A DNA stretch of 64,000 bases from Vibrio rhodolitus (GCF_003350325.1 NZ_QLYZ01000002.1:248001-312000); one strand, 5' to 3'; shown: positions 45,253 through 54,299, numbered from the stretch's first letter. Made by a program: numbers and translations. The notes: a model not told the origin generated them from the letters alone.

Positions 45253-47274
45253 TTACTGTAGGCTAAGACCCAGTTTTTGCTGCTCTTTAAGCGAGCCTTT
45301 CTTAAGTAGCGTGAACAAGTAACCAATTAATGCCGCACAAACAACTAGACCAAAAACAAAGCCATCGCCCAGAGATCCTGTTGTTGCTAACGTGCCGACC
45401 TGATAGATAGTAAATGCTGTCACGTATGCAATGCCAAGTTGTAAAGCGATACCACCCATTAGCCATTTTTTGTTTTCCAGCTCTGCGTTCATCGCACCAA
45501 TTGCAGCAAAACATGGCGGTGTAAAGAGGTTAAACACCAAGTAAGCAAGAGCGGCAACTGAAGATAGCCCCATTACAGTTGCAACATCAGCGCTGCCTGA
45601 AACCAACGCTAGTTCTTCGGTATCAATAAAGTTAGTGATGCCGTATACGACCGCTAGCGTGCCAACCACGTTCTCTTTAGCGATAAAGCCTGTAATTGCA
45701 GCAGCTGCCAATTGCCATACACCAAAACCTAGGGGGATAAGCAAGAAAGCAAATGGCGAGGCGAGTCCTGCGAGAATACTGGTGCTCTCAGATCCTTCTG
45801 GAACGATCTCGAATCCCCATGTGAATGTCTGCATAATTTGGACTGCAGCATTACACAATAGAATGATAGTACCTGCTTTAATGATGAATGCTTTGGCGCG
45901 AGACAGAGTCGAATTCATCGCCAGCTTCAAGCTTGGAACTCGATACTCTGGCATTTCTAAAATAAAGAATGAACGCGTACTTTTCTCACCGGTAATTCGA
46001 ACAATCAGCATTGCACCAAGGATAATAAGACCGATACCAGCAAAGTACATACTGGTGCCTACCCATGCAGAATCTTGGAAGAACACACCAGCAAACAAAG
46101 CAATAACCGGCAACTTGGCACCACAAGGCATAAATGGAGTCAGCATTGCAGTTGTGCGGCGCTGTCTTTCATTTTGAATGGTACGCGTTGCCATGATACC
46201 TGGTATCGCGCAACCGGTACCAATGATCATTGGGATAATGGATTTGCCAGAAAGCCCCACTTTCTTGAAAAATCTATCCATAATGATCGCTACACGTGCC
46301 ATATAACCACTATCTTCAAGCAACGCCAACATAAAGAACAACACCATGATTAAAGGTAGGAAACCGACAACCGCACCCACACCACCGATAATACCATCAA
46401 GCAGTAGCGCACTAAGCAGCGGAGATACATCATCTCCCATCATCCCTTCAACCATGCCGTAAAAGCTATCAATCCAGCCAACTAAAGTATCAGCGAAAAG
46501 TGGACCAACGTGCGTTTGAGAAATAGAGAACACACACCACATGATCACGGCAAATATTGGTAAGCCAAACCATTTATGCGCCAAAACTGTATCCACTTTG
46601 TCGTGAATCGTTTGTTCTGAACTTAAAACCTCACGAGTCTCCACTTCTGCTACTAATTGTTTAACGAAACTGTAGCGCTTAGCATCAAGAGCTTGCACTT
46701 CTTCTGCTTGTTTGATTTCAGAATATTCTTGAGTAAAAGGAGCTACCTGATCTTGTTGTTTGGCTGAAATAGCTTTGCTCACTAGCTCAGTTAAGCCATC
46801 AAATCTACTGTCAGCAGCTACAGTTTCAACAACTGGACAACCCAGAAGTTGACTCAACTGCGCTACATCAATGGTCAGTTTTCTGCTCTTGTTCAGGTCA
46901 CTCTTATTTAGAGCCACCACCACTGGAATACCTAACTCTAAAAGTTGTGTCGTAAAAAATAGGCTTCGATTTAGGTTGGTTGCATCCACAACGTTAACAA
47001 TAACATCGGGGTTTTCACTCTTTATGAAATCACGAGTGATACTCTCTTCCAAGGTAAATGGTGACATCGAATATGCGCCAGGAAGGTCAACGATTGTCGC
47101 TTCACCATTCGCTATCGCCAATTCTTTACGTAACGAGGCTTCTTTCTTACTGATCGTTACCCCGGCCCAGTTGCCGACCTTTTCTAATTTACCTGTCAAC
47201 GCATTAAATAGTGTTGTTTTACCACTATTGGGGTTACCTGCTAATGAAATTTTCAATGCTCTATCTCCATGCAT
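45253..47274 (-). CDS. feoB: Ferrous iron transport GTPase/permease
   Basis: Inner-membrane Fe(II) transporter. The N-terminal G domain has the P-loop GNPNSGKTTLFNALTG, switch region VGNWAGVT, DLPGAYSM and NKSD. The membrane part includes a Gate motif (GTGCAIPGIMATRTI) and a second (PFMPCGAKLPVIALF). At 673 residues it is shorter than E. coli FeoB (773). The TTG at 47256, with GGAGAT seven bases before it, is a possible alternative start that would begin MKISLAGNPNSG. It is followed by the Cys-rich gene. Confidence 0.95.
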   Translation of the reverse strand: MHGDRALKISLAGNPNSGKTTLFNALTGKLEKVGNWAGVTISKKEASLRKELAIANGEATIVDLPGAYSMSPFTLEESITRDFIKSENPDVIVNVVDATNLNRSLFFTTQLLELGIPVVVALNKSDLNKSRKLTIDVAQLSQLLGCPVVETVAADSRFDGLTELVSKAISAKQQDQVAPFTQEYSEIKQAEEVQALDAKRYSFVKQLVAEVETREVLSSEQTIHDKVDTVLAHKWFGLPIFAVIMWCVFSISQTHVGPLFADTLVGWIDSFYGMVEGMMGDDVSPLLSALLLDGIIGGVGAVVGFLPLIMVLFFMLALLEDSGYMARVAIIMDRFFKKVGLSGKSIIPMIIGTGCAIPGIMATRTIQNERQRRTTAMLTPFMPCGAKLPVIALFAGVFFQDSAWVGTSMYFAGIGLIILGAMLIVRITGEKSTRSFFILEMPEYRVPSLKLAMNSTLSRAKAFIIKAGTIILLCNAAVQIMQTFTWGFEIVPEGSESTSILAGLASPFAFLLIPLGFGVWQLAAAAITGFIAKENVVGTLAVVYGITNFIDTEELALVSGSADVATVMGLSSVAALAYLVFNLFTPPCFAAIGAMNAELENKKWLMGGIALQLGIAYVTAFTIYQVGTLATTGSLGDGFVFGLVVCAALIGYLFTLLKKGSLKEQQKLGLSLQ

Positions 47275-47415
47275 TTACCTAGCCACCGTAGAAAAAGCGC
47301 ACACCACTTGCTCCCTCTAACCAAAATAAAATCAGTTTGGGGAACTTCGCGGTTTAAACGTTACAATAGAATCTCGAGTAGCAGGTTTTCGGTTTTTATA
47401 ACTCAATATTTTTGA

Positions 47416-47697
47416 TTAATTAACAATGACCGTTTTGGCTAGATCTGAATCAATGCTGTATCTCGCATCCTTAACAGAAATCACATAAGTGTCTGATAAT
47501 ACAGATACAACTGTAATCGTCTCTCCAGCAAAACAACCAAGCGTACTCAGAAAACTCGCCACCTCTTTATCATCCTGAAGAATGCTTTTAATTGTGTAGG
47601 CTTTATTTATCTCTGCTGCGAGAAGCGTATTACTTTCGATTTTGTTGCTGCTTTTATTCTTTCTAAATCCAAACATCTCTACAGTTCCTATCCTCAA
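47416..47697 (-). CDS. feoA: FeoA-domain protein
   Basis: A small SH3-like beta-barrel protein that assists FeoB. The 93-residue frame starts at TTG 47697; an ATG at 47676 (MFGFRKNK) gives 86 residues and is at least as likely. The core KAYTIKSILQDDKEVASFLS and GCFAGETITVVSVLSDTYVIS, then KDARYSIDSDLAKTVIV follow the FeoA pattern. It is upstream of feoB by 141 bases, a longer gap than usual. Fur- and FNR-like sites lie upstream. Confidence 0.85.
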   Translation of the reverse strand: MRIGTVEMFGFRKNKSSNKIESNTLLAAEINKAYTIKSILQDDKEVASFLSTLGCFAGETITVVSVLSDTYVISVKDARYSIDSDLAKTVIVN

Positions 47698-47738
47698 AAC
47701 GTTAATGTCATATCAACGAAACGAAAACACTTTAAGTT

Positions 47739-47753
47739 GAATAATAATTATTA
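47739..47753. promoter_or_regulatory. Candidate Fur box proximal to feoA
   Basis: GAATAATAATTATTA matches about 11 of 14 positions of TGATAAT-N-ATTATCA and lies 40-60 bases upstream of the feoA start. Confidence 0.5.
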
Positions 47754-47842
47754 ACTTTCCCAGTTAAAAAATTGGGTCAAACTAACGGCACAACTTTGTT
47801 ACGTCTGTAGCTATCTTGTGCTCACAAGCAATCTTTCAACAA

Positions 47843-47857
47843 TGATAATCATTGTCA
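47843..47857. promoter_or_regulatory. Fur box upstream of feoA
   Basis: TGATAATCATTGTCA matches 13 of 14 positions of the 7-1-7 Fur consensus. It lies 146 bases upstream of the feoA start, so a long leader or cooperative binding with the proximal site would be needed. Confidence 0.75.
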
Positions 47858-47896
47858 TTTATGTTGTGATTTTCGCTGAATGCAGTCTGGTAAAAT

Positions 47897-47910
47897 TTGA
47901 GCAAAATCAA
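47897..47910. promoter_or_regulatory. Candidate FNR box upstream of feoA
   Basis: TTGAGCAAAATCAA matches 9 of 10 positions of TTGAT-N4-ATCAA, 40 bases further upstream than the strong Fur box. feo operons are commonly FNR-activated. Confidence 0.55.
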
Positions 47911-48111
47911 AAAACCATGATTTATCTAGGGTAATTAAAAAACAATGCGTTGAATTTCATAGTTTAGAGGGAGCTAACACTAGCTTTAGTTATATAGAAA
48001 CCACTCGTAATTACTTCCAAAGATAAGAAGCTTATTTTTCCAAAGCTAACGCGGAGGATATTTTCCAATCAATATAAATCGGCACTGATACCTATGTGAC
48101 ACACATTTGCT

Positions 48112-48348
48112 TTAAGCGCTGAGCACAATACTAATCGAGAACAAACAAACGACTGCCATAAAACGGACAAGTGAAGGGATTACAAGTTTTGTACGGTTGT
48201 AGATAAAAATTCGGACAGGAGGCAACAGAAGCGCTGAAATAAGGATACAGATCAGTGAGGACAAAAAATCATATCTTAGCCCTGCCACTCCCCACACCCA
48301 GAATGCAATTCCAAAAAACCAATTAACGGTCAAATATAAAGTTTGCAC
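48112..48348 (-). CDS. Small membrane protein (78 aa), unknown
   Basis: Starts at GTG 48348, preceded by TAAGGAGGGAGT, a near-perfect ribosome site. The product has predicted membrane segments at about residues 5-22, 30-45 and 57-77 (LVRFMAVVCLFSISIVLSA at the end), with a short loop containing RIFIYNRTKL. I do not recognise a family. It is monocistronic between feo and the lipocalin gene. Confidence 0.6.
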   Translation of the reverse strand: MQTLYLTVNWFFGIAFWVWGVAGLRYDFLSSLICILISALLLPPVRIFIYNRTKLVIPSLVRFMAVVCLFSISIVLSA

Positions 48349-48561
48349 ACTCCCTCCTTAAACTAACCATACACTATTGATGATAGTCGTTATTTACAGG
48401 ATATGGAGTAAAATGATGTAGTTAAGACAAAACGCAAGCATCTCCAGAGCAAAGACGCTTACGTTTTTGAGATGGAAATTGTGTATTGCGCCCTTCCCAA
48501 CCATGGGCATCAAAGCGGCTATCAAGAATGCATTAGAGCCGCTCGATAGAGTAAATATAAC

Positions 48562-49080
48562 CTAGCTTCCATGACGAACGTAAATCAGTTCGTCGGTATT
48601 AAAACCTTTCTCTTTGGCTTGCTTGACGAATTTCTCAATCAATTCATCAGACACTTCTGGAGTACGCGAAAGTAACCATAGGTAGTCTAACGTTGGTCCT
48701 GACACGAAAGCATATTGATAATCTTCTTCATCCAACTCAAAGATCACATACGAGCTATAAAAGGGACCAAAAAAGGAAACTTGAATGTGACCAATATTAT
48801 CGTGTTGAACTAAAAATGCTTTACCGTCCGCTTGTTGCCACTCATTGGTTGCGGGGTCAAACCCACGGTTAACCACAGAAATACCCGTTTTTTCTAACTC
48901 TTGGTATTCCGCAGTAACCTGCTGTAGACCTTCTTCAAATGAATGATCAAGACGAGCAATTTCGTACCATTTACCAAGATAGCGCTCTAGTTCAAAGTTG
49001 TTCACTGGTTTGACCGTTTCCGGCATTCCAAGACAACCGCCCAATAACATAACGCTAAATACAGCAACTATCGCTCTCAC
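48562..49080 (-). CDS. blc: Outer membrane lipocalin lipoprotein
   Basis: Bacterial lipocalin, anchored in the outer membrane and thought to bind lipids during envelope stress. I start at GTG 49080, preceded by AAGGAGAGCTTT, giving 172 residues with lipobox LLGGC; the frame is open 23 codons further up to 49149 but that start would bury the signal peptide. Lipocalin motifs: YLGKWYEIARLDHSFE (SCR1), VNRGFDPATNEW, SFFGPFYSSYVIFELDEED and FVSGPTLDYLWLLSRTP. Confidence 0.9.
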   Translation of the reverse strand: MRAIVAVFSVMLLGGCLGMPETVKPVNNFELERYLGKWYEIARLDHSFEEGLQQVTAEYQELEKTGISVVNRGFDPATNEWQQADGKAFLVQHDNIGHIQVSFFGPFYSSYVIFELDEEDYQYAFVSGPTLDYLWLLSRTPEVSDELIEKFVKQAKEKGFNTDELIYVRHGS

Positions 49081-49275
49081 AAAGCTCTCCTTAGCTAGCG
49101 TCTCCGGCAAATAAAACGTGTTTTTGCCTTTGAACTCGATAATCCACAAATTACCAGATTAAAACGCGTAATAAAGCACAAACGCATTCTAGTTTTCAAA
49201 GTTGCGTAGCTTGCATCAAATTTGAGAGCGACTTATCGCGACGCTAAAAGAGGTTTCCTTTGTCAAAAGCAAAAA

Positions 49276-49301
49276 ATGAAAAAGAGGAGCACTGCTCCTC
49301 T
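49276..49301 (-). terminator. Terminator of the pha operon
   Basis: AGAGGAGC, ACT, GCTCCTCT stem followed on the minus strand by TTTTTCATTTTTTG, 30 bases after the phaC stop. Confidence 0.88.
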
Positions 49302-49330
49302 CTAGGTTAGGAATGGATGACAAGTTAAAC

Positions 49331-51133
49331 TCACGCTTCTGCTAAGTTCTCTTCCACTGGTTCTTCTGCAACAGGCAGCACCTGCTTGACATATAGTCCA
49401 GGAGCAACACCCAATACAGGGAAGTTTTCACTTCCTTGTGGGAAAGGATCTACTTGCTCTTCAGGATTGAAGCTTTGCAACCACTGGTCCCAATGCCCCC
49501 ACCAAGAGCCCTCACTGTAGTTAGCCGCACTCATCCAATCTTCGGCATTATCTTCTAAGCTATCATTGACCCAGTAACCATACTTATTTTTGTCAGGATG
49601 GTTAACGATACCAGCAATATGCCCAGATTCACCCAGCACAAACGTCTTGTTACCACCAACTTTCAGTGCACCTCGGTAGGTGCCTTGCCAAAGTGCGATG
49701 TGATCGTCTTTGGTGGAAATAAAGTAGCTAGGGATTTTGATTTTATCTAAATCAATCCACACACCACCAATTTTAACCCCCTTATCCTGAACAAGCTTAT
49801 TCTCAAGATAGAGTTCGCGCAGCATGAAGTTGTGGGTTGGCGCAGTCACGTTAGTACTGTCACTATTCCAATACAGAAGGTCAAAATCGACAGGGCTCTG
49901 CCCTTTCAGGTAATTATCAACATAGTAATTCCAATAGAGACTGTTTTCTCTCAACAAACTAAAGGTCACACTCAGAGAGCGACCATCCATGTACCCCTTT
50001 AGATTGTTTTGGATTTCTATAGCGTTGATAACTGGCTCGTTAATGTACGCTCCAACCTCGCCCGGCTGCGAAAAATCGAGCAACGTCGTAAAGAACGTAG
50101 CACTCTTAATACGTTTTTTCATTCGTTTAGCGGCATAGTAAGCCACTGTCGAAGCAAGCACTGTACCACCAATACAATAACCGGCTGCGTTGATCTGCGG
50201 CTGACCAGTAATGTCTTCAATTGCCGTTACGGCTTTGACAACACCTTCGGTCACGTAGTCACCAAACTCAACATTGCGTTGCTGCTCGCCCGGATTTCTC
50301 CAAGAGATCATAAACACGCTATGACCTTGGTTTAGCAACCAACGAACCATCGAGTTCTTCTCACGAAGATCGAGTATGTAGTACTTGTTGACAAAAGGCG
50401 GGACAATTAGAAGCGGAGTTGCGTTGACTTTCTCGGTTAAAGGACGATATTGAATCAGTTCAAAAAGCTCGTTTTGGAAAACAACATCACCTGGAGTATT
50501 GGCAATATCTTCTCCAACACGAAAGGCATTATTGTTAGTCATGCGTACTTTTAAAATGTCTGAACTTGCATCGAGATCGTTTTTCAACTGATCTAAGCCC
50601 GCCAACAAGTTTTCGCCATTGCGTTCAATCGTAAGCTTGAGTAGCTCTGGGTTTGTCGCAATAAAGTTACTTGGTGACAATGCATTGATCGCCTGACGAG
50701 AGAAAAATGCTAAGCGCTCTTTAGTCTTCTCATCTAAGCCTTCGATGTTTTGGATCGTGTCGAGGTATGTTTTACCAAACAACAAATAGGATTGTTTAAT
50801 AAAGTTAAATACTAGCTCATTTCGCCAACTGTCATTGCTAAAACGCTTATCCCCACGCTCAGCTTCTACTAAACAATCCGTGTTACCAGCGAGTACCACA
50901 TTTTGCCAAATGTCGAGTTGCTGCTGCCACCATTGTGCTTGAACTTCCATTAATGCCGTCGGTTGATTCGCCGCCTTCTCAAAAAGCAAAGCTGTATCTT
51001 CGAAGTTGACTTCCTGCATTGCCTTATTAAATGGAGTGTTTACGGATGCCCTGTTGAGTTCGAAATCCTCCCACCACTTTTGATTGGTTTCTTGGAGCTT
51101 AACAAGGTAATCCGAAAAGAAGTGTTGAAACAT
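49331..51133 (-). CDS. phaC: Class I poly(3-hydroxyalkanoate) synthase
   Basis: Polymerises 3-hydroxyacyl-CoA into PHA granules in the cytoplasm. The 600 residues have the alpha/beta-hydrolase catalytic triad with Cys320 in the lipase-like box AAGYCIGGT, Asp477 in STKDDHIALW and His505 in GESGHIAGI, aligned with C319/D480/H508 of Cupriavidus PhaC. A class I N-terminal region precedes it. AAGGAGTTAAAT precedes the ATG. It is the last gene of phaB-phaA-phaP-phaC, separated from the phasin gene by a hairpin. Confidence 0.95.
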   Translation of the reverse strand: MFQHFFSDYLVKLQETNQKWWEDFELNRASVNTPFNKAMQEVNFEDTALLFEKAANQPTALMEVQAQWWQQQLDIWQNVVLAGNTDCLVEAERGDKRFSNDSWRNELVFNFIKQSYLLFGKTYLDTIQNIEGLDEKTKERLAFFSRQAINALSPSNFIATNPELLKLTIERNGENLLAGLDQLKNDLDASSDILKVRMTNNNAFRVGEDIANTPGDVVFQNELFELIQYRPLTEKVNATPLLIVPPFVNKYYILDLREKNSMVRWLLNQGHSVFMISWRNPGEQQRNVEFGDYVTEGVVKAVTAIEDITGQPQINAAGYCIGGTVLASTVAYYAAKRMKKRIKSATFFTTLLDFSQPGEVGAYINEPVINAIEIQNNLKGYMDGRSLSVTFSLLRENSLYWNYYVDNYLKGQSPVDFDLLYWNSDSTNVTAPTHNFMLRELYLENKLVQDKGVKIGGVWIDLDKIKIPSYFISTKDDHIALWQGTYRGALKVGGNKTFVLGESGHIAGIVNHPDKNKYGYWVNDSLEDNAEDWMSAANYSEGSWWGHWDQWLQSFNPEEQVDPFPQGSENFPVLGVAPGLYVKQVLPVAEEPVEENLAEA

Positions 51134-51150
51134 ATTTAACTCCTTAGATC

Positions 51151-51180
51151 GGAAAAAGCCGCCTTAATAAGGCGGCAGCT
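51151..51180 (-). terminator. Intra-operon terminator-like hairpin between phasin and phaC
   Basis: GCCGCCTT, AAT, AAGGCGGC is a perfect 8-bp stem at 51158-51176; on the minus strand it is followed by TTTTT. It lies between the phasin stop and the phaC start, so it may let only part of the transcripts reach phaC. Confidence 0.75.
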
Positions 51181-51190
51181 TTAACAGCGC

Positions 51191-51538
51191 TTATGCAGGG
51201 TTAACTGCTTTAAGATTTTCCGATGTTAGTTTTTCAACATCTTCTTTGAACTCTTTGGCAATGCTTTGAAGCTTATTGCTATCGTCTGTCATCTGCTGTG
51301 ACAGCTTTGATAGAACCGTTAACTGCTGAGAATTAAATGTCGCCAATGAAGTTGGATCTTTGATTTCACTTGCCGCTTTCATTTGCGTCAGACCCATTTC
51401 GCTGTACGTACGCATTGCATTCAGTTGTAGCTCAGTAACCACTTCTACGTTCTTAGCTACAAGCTTGTTGAACTTGATGTACGGTTCTAGTTGTTTTTCA
51501 GTTTGGTCATTAAATGTTTTGAAAAAGTCAGTGTACAT
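51191..51538 (-). CDS. phaP: Phasin
   Basis: A 115-residue granule-coating protein of the phasin family (PF09361-type). It is helical and amphipathic, with MYTDFFKTFNDQTEKQLEPYIKFNKLVAKNVE at its start, split here as MYTDFFKTFNDQ and KFNKLVAKNVE; the middle QLNAMRTYSEMGLTQMKAAS is the typical core. AGGAGTTATCGTC precedes the ATG. Its place between phaA and phaC supports the call. Confidence 0.88.
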   Translation of the reverse strand: MYTDFFKTFNDQTEKQLEPYIKFNKLVAKNVEVVTELQLNAMRTYSEMGLTQMKAASEIKDPTSLATFNSQQLTVLSKLSQQMTDDSNKLQSIAKEFKEDVEKLTSENLKAVNPA

Positions 51539-51562
51539 GACGATAACTCCTAGTTATTGAAA

Positions 51563-52777
51563 TTAATTCCATTCGATAGATTTAACGATTACAGCGGTTC
51601 CCATGCCCCCGCCTACACACAGCGAGGCAACGCCGTACTGGCCGCTACTTCGATTGAGTTCGTGAATAAGGGTAACCAAGATTCGGTTACCTGAAGCACC
51701 AAGAGGATGCCCTAGCGCAATAGCCCCACCATTTTTGTTGGCCTTGTCTAGGATCTCAGTAATTGGTAGATCATGTTCTTGTGCAAGTTGATGGATAACG
51801 CCAAGAGCCTGACCAGCAAAAGCCTCATTGAGTTCATAGACATCAATATCATTCGCTTTGATCTCTGCCTTACTCAATGCTTTAGTCACCGCAGGAACAG
51901 GACCTAATCCCATGATCTTCGGATCGATACCCGCTTGTGCATAGCTAACGACTTCGGCAATTGGACGCAAGTTATGCTGCTTGACCGCAGATTCACTCGC
52001 CAAAACAATCGCACTCGCGCCATCGTTGATGCCAGAAGCGTTACCAGCAGTTACACTGCCTTCCTTATCAAAAGCAGGTCTTAATTTTTGCAAGCCATCT
52101 AATGTCGCATTTGATTTCGGGTATTCGTCAGTATCAAATGTAACAATCTCACGACGTTGCTTAACTTCTACTGGAGCAATTTCCGCTACAAATTTGCCAG
52201 CTTCAATTGCCGCGACGGCTTTCTTTTGACTCTCTAGCGCGTAGTGATCTTGCTGCTCGCGAGTTAAGCCGACTTCTTTGACGACGTTTTCCGCTGTAAC
52301 GCCCATATGGTATTGGTTAAACACATCGGTTAAGCCATCATTGATTAATAGGTCGGTGAGCGCCATATTTCCCATTTTATGCCCGTCACGAACTTGGCTT
52401 GGGACAGTAAATGGAATTTGCGACATCACTTCAACACCCGCCGCAACAATGATATCTCCATCACCAGAGCGAATATGGCTTACTGCATCCATGACGGTTT
52501 TCATCCCACTACCGCACACCATATTCAGCGAGTACGCTGGTGTGGTTTCAGGAATACCTGCATAGATTGAAGCTTGGCGTCCAACACTCATACCTTGTCC
52601 TGCGCCAATGACATTACCCACAATAACTTCATCAACAAGGCTTGGGGCAACATTGCCTTCTTGTAATGCAGACTTAATTGCCACAGCCGCTAAATCGCCG
52701 GCACCCACATTTTTTAGCGAACCGCCGAATGCACCGATTGGTGTACGCTTAGCTGAAACTACATAAACTTTTTCCAT
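51563..52777 (-). CDS. phaA: Acetyl-CoA acetyltransferase (beta-ketothiolase)
   Basis: Condenses two acetyl-CoA to acetoacetyl-CoA, the first PHB step. From the ATG at 52777 the product is 404 residues; the SD AAGGAG overlaps the phaB stop, and an upstream frame extension to 52810 is not plausible. Thiolase motifs: MVCGSGMKTVMDA with the acyl-enzyme Cys, NEAFAGQAL, GGAIALGHPLGASGNRI with catalytic His, and SLCVGGGMGTAV with the second Cys. Confidence 0.94.
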   Translation of the reverse strand: MEKVYVVSAKRTPIGAFGGSLKNVGAGDLAAVAIKSALQEGNVAPSLVDEVIVGNVIGAGQGMSVGRQASIYAGIPETTPAYSLNMVCGSGMKTVMDAVSHIRSGDGDIIVAAGVEVMSQIPFTVPSQVRDGHKMGNMALTDLLINDGLTDVFNQYHMGVTAENVVKEVGLTREQQDHYALESQKKAVAAIEAGKFVAEIAPVEVKQRREIVTFDTDEYPKSNATLDGLQKLRPAFDKEGSVTAGNASGINDGASAIVLASESAVKQHNLRPIAEVVSYAQAGIDPKIMGLGPVPAVTKALSKAEIKANDIDVYELNEAFAGQALGVIHQLAQEHDLPITEILDKANKNGGAIALGHPLGASGNRILVTLIHELNRSSGQYGVASLCVGGGMGTAVIVKSIEWN

Positions 52778-52787
52778 GGTCATCTCC

Positions 52788-53528
52788 TTATTGCATGTGC
52801 AAGCCGCCATTCACAGACAAGGTTTCGCCTGTAATGTACGCACCAGCATCACTCACTAAGAAGCTCACCGCTTTAGCGATCTCTTCTGTACCAGCTAAGC
52901 GTCCCATTGGGATTTGACCTTTGATGTAGTCAAGTGCTTCAGGTTTCATCATTTCGACCATTGGTGTCATGGTATAACCCGGTGCAACGGCGTTCACTGT
53001 CACACCACTTCGAGCACCTTCAGCCGCAAGCGCTTTAGTAAAACCAATCATGCCCGCTTTAGCTGCACTGTAGTTGGTTTGACCAAATTGTCCCTTGATG
53101 CCGTTAACTGAGGAAATGTTAATCACGCGACCGCCTCCTTTTTCACACATCGTTGCGAAAAGAGGTTGAGTAACGTTGAACACACTATTGAGGTTGGTAT
53201 CAATGACGTCTTTCCATGCTTGAGCCGTCATCTTCTTGAATACACCGTCTTTGGTTATACCCGCATTGTTGATGACAACATCAACCGTACCTTCTTCTTC
53301 AAGAAGATTGGCTAAACGCTCTGCGCATTGCTCAGTGTCGGTTACATCCAACTCAAACAATCGTACTTGTTGCTCGGTAAAATTGTTTTCATCAAACCAC
53401 TTCTGTGCACATTCACGCTTACCCGTGAAATGAGTGGCGATCACTCGGTAACCGTCTTCCACCAGTTGCGTTGTAATGGCAGAACCAATTCCGCCTTTTG
53501 ATCCTGTGATCAAAGCGAGTTTTTTCAT
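52788..53528 (-). CDS. phaB: Acetoacetyl-CoA reductase
   Basis: NADPH-dependent short-chain dehydrogenase making (R)-3-hydroxybutyryl-CoA for PhaC. The 246 residues contain the cofactor loop TGSKGGIGSAI, NNAGIT, the catalytic Ser in INISSVNGIKG and the Tyr/Lys pair in TNYSAAKAGM. VNAVAPGYTMTPMVEMM is the PhaB-type substrate segment. GGAGTCTTAA precedes the ATG. It is the first gene of the pha operon. Confidence 0.94.
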   Translation of the reverse strand: MKKLALITGSKGGIGSAITTQLVEDGYRVIATHFTGKRECAQKWFDENNFTEQQVRLFELDVTDTEQCAERLANLLEEEGTVDVVINNAGITKDGVFKKMTAQAWKDVIDTNLNSVFNVTQPLFATMCEKGGGRVINISSVNGIKGQFGQTNYSAAKAGMIGFTKALAAEGARSGVTVNAVAPGYTMTPMVEMMKPEALDYIKGQIPMGRLAGTEEIAKAVSFLVSDAGAYITGETLSVNGGLHMQ

Positions 53529-54030
53529 TTAAGACTCCATGTCGAACAGCAATTTAAACAACATATTCGCAGAACGAGTAATTACGCTCTTAATTACTAG
53601 AACTGTTAATAATTAGTTTTGTCGATATATGTTTATCAACTTCCTTTATATTTAAAACTAATAGGCAATTGTTACAGTTCAAATTTTTTTTGATTAAATA
53701 TACGCAAAGTTGAGCAAGATCCCACTATCCTGAAATGTTATCGACATGTTAATACAATTTAAACTCATGATTTAAAAGACAAAAGAACACTTAAAATGCG
53801 CTTATTGTAATTATAAGATATTGATTTTATTTAGAATTCGTTAGATGTAACATTATTGCGTCAATTTTCTTATTAACTAAGCCTATCAGTCACTTAATAA
53901 TGATTATTAACAAATAAAACAATAACAGCTAACTCAGAAATAGTTATTATCTTTGCAGAATATAGATAATTATGACAATTAAATATTGCGAGAATAATAA
54001 TTGAAATAATATTGGGTAAGTATTTGAACA
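53529..54030. other. AT-rich noncoding region upstream of phaB
   Basis: About 500 bases with very low GC. It should hold the phaB promoter, but no single -35/-10 pair stands out. No small gene with a ribosome site was seen. The far end adjoins the terminator of the candidate small RNA described next. Confidence 0.5.
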
Positions 54031-54265
54031 TAATAAAATAAGAAACCCAGCACAAAGGCTGGGTTGGCAGAAACGAATCGGATAATCCTTTAGGCAGTGG
54101 ATGCTTTGATTCGATAAAGGGTAGAAAATAGCGCTACAGCTAATTCTTAGGCTCGTTCAACCTATTATGACTTCCTTTTCTACGTTAGGCTTTTGATATC
54201 AGATACAAATTAGATCTGTTTTCAAACTCCTCCTTGTCTAAGCGGCACTCCTCTATATTGCCCAA
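54031..54265 (-). ncRNA. Candidate small RNA of about 230 nt
   Basis: Bounded by a strong promoter-like sequence (54272-54299) and an intrinsic terminator (AACCCAGC, CTTTGT loop, GCTGGGTT, then TTCTTATTTTATT, 54065-54031). The region has no meaningful reading frame on the minus strand. It contains five GGA motifs, one in the loop of a small hairpin (GGCA...AGAGGAG...TGCC) and one in ACAAGGAGGAG, which includes the CsrA-preferred ACAAGGA. This could be a CsrA-titrating or base-pairing RNA, or an unrecognised leader. Identity not known. Confidence 0.55.
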
Positions 54266-54271
54266 GGGGAC

Positions 54272-54299
54272 AGTATAGTCAGATAAAGTGTGCGGTCAA
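54272..54299 (-). promoter_or_regulatory. Sigma-70 promoter of the candidate small RNA
   Basis: On the minus strand TTGACC (54299-54294), 16-base spacer, TATACT (54277-54272). The predicted start is near 54265. Confidence 0.65.

Larger units (their letters stand above)
47698..48111. promoter_or_regulatory. Noncoding region upstream of feoA
   Basis: 414 bases between feoA and the small membrane gene, AT-rich. It holds the Fur- and FNR-like sites listed separately in its feo-proximal half. In 47911-48111 I see no gene, hairpin or repeat that I would name. Confidence 0.5.

Noticed and set aside
45635..46177. Open frame of 180 codons on the plus strand
   Set aside because: It lies entirely antisense to feoB, has no family motif and its composition is that of a shadow frame of a hydrophobic gene.
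54205..54240. Very short reading frames after GGAGGAG in the candidate small RNA
   Set aside because: Frames are about 8 codons (TTG or GTG starts) with poor spacing; they do not support a peptide, though a leader role is not excluded.
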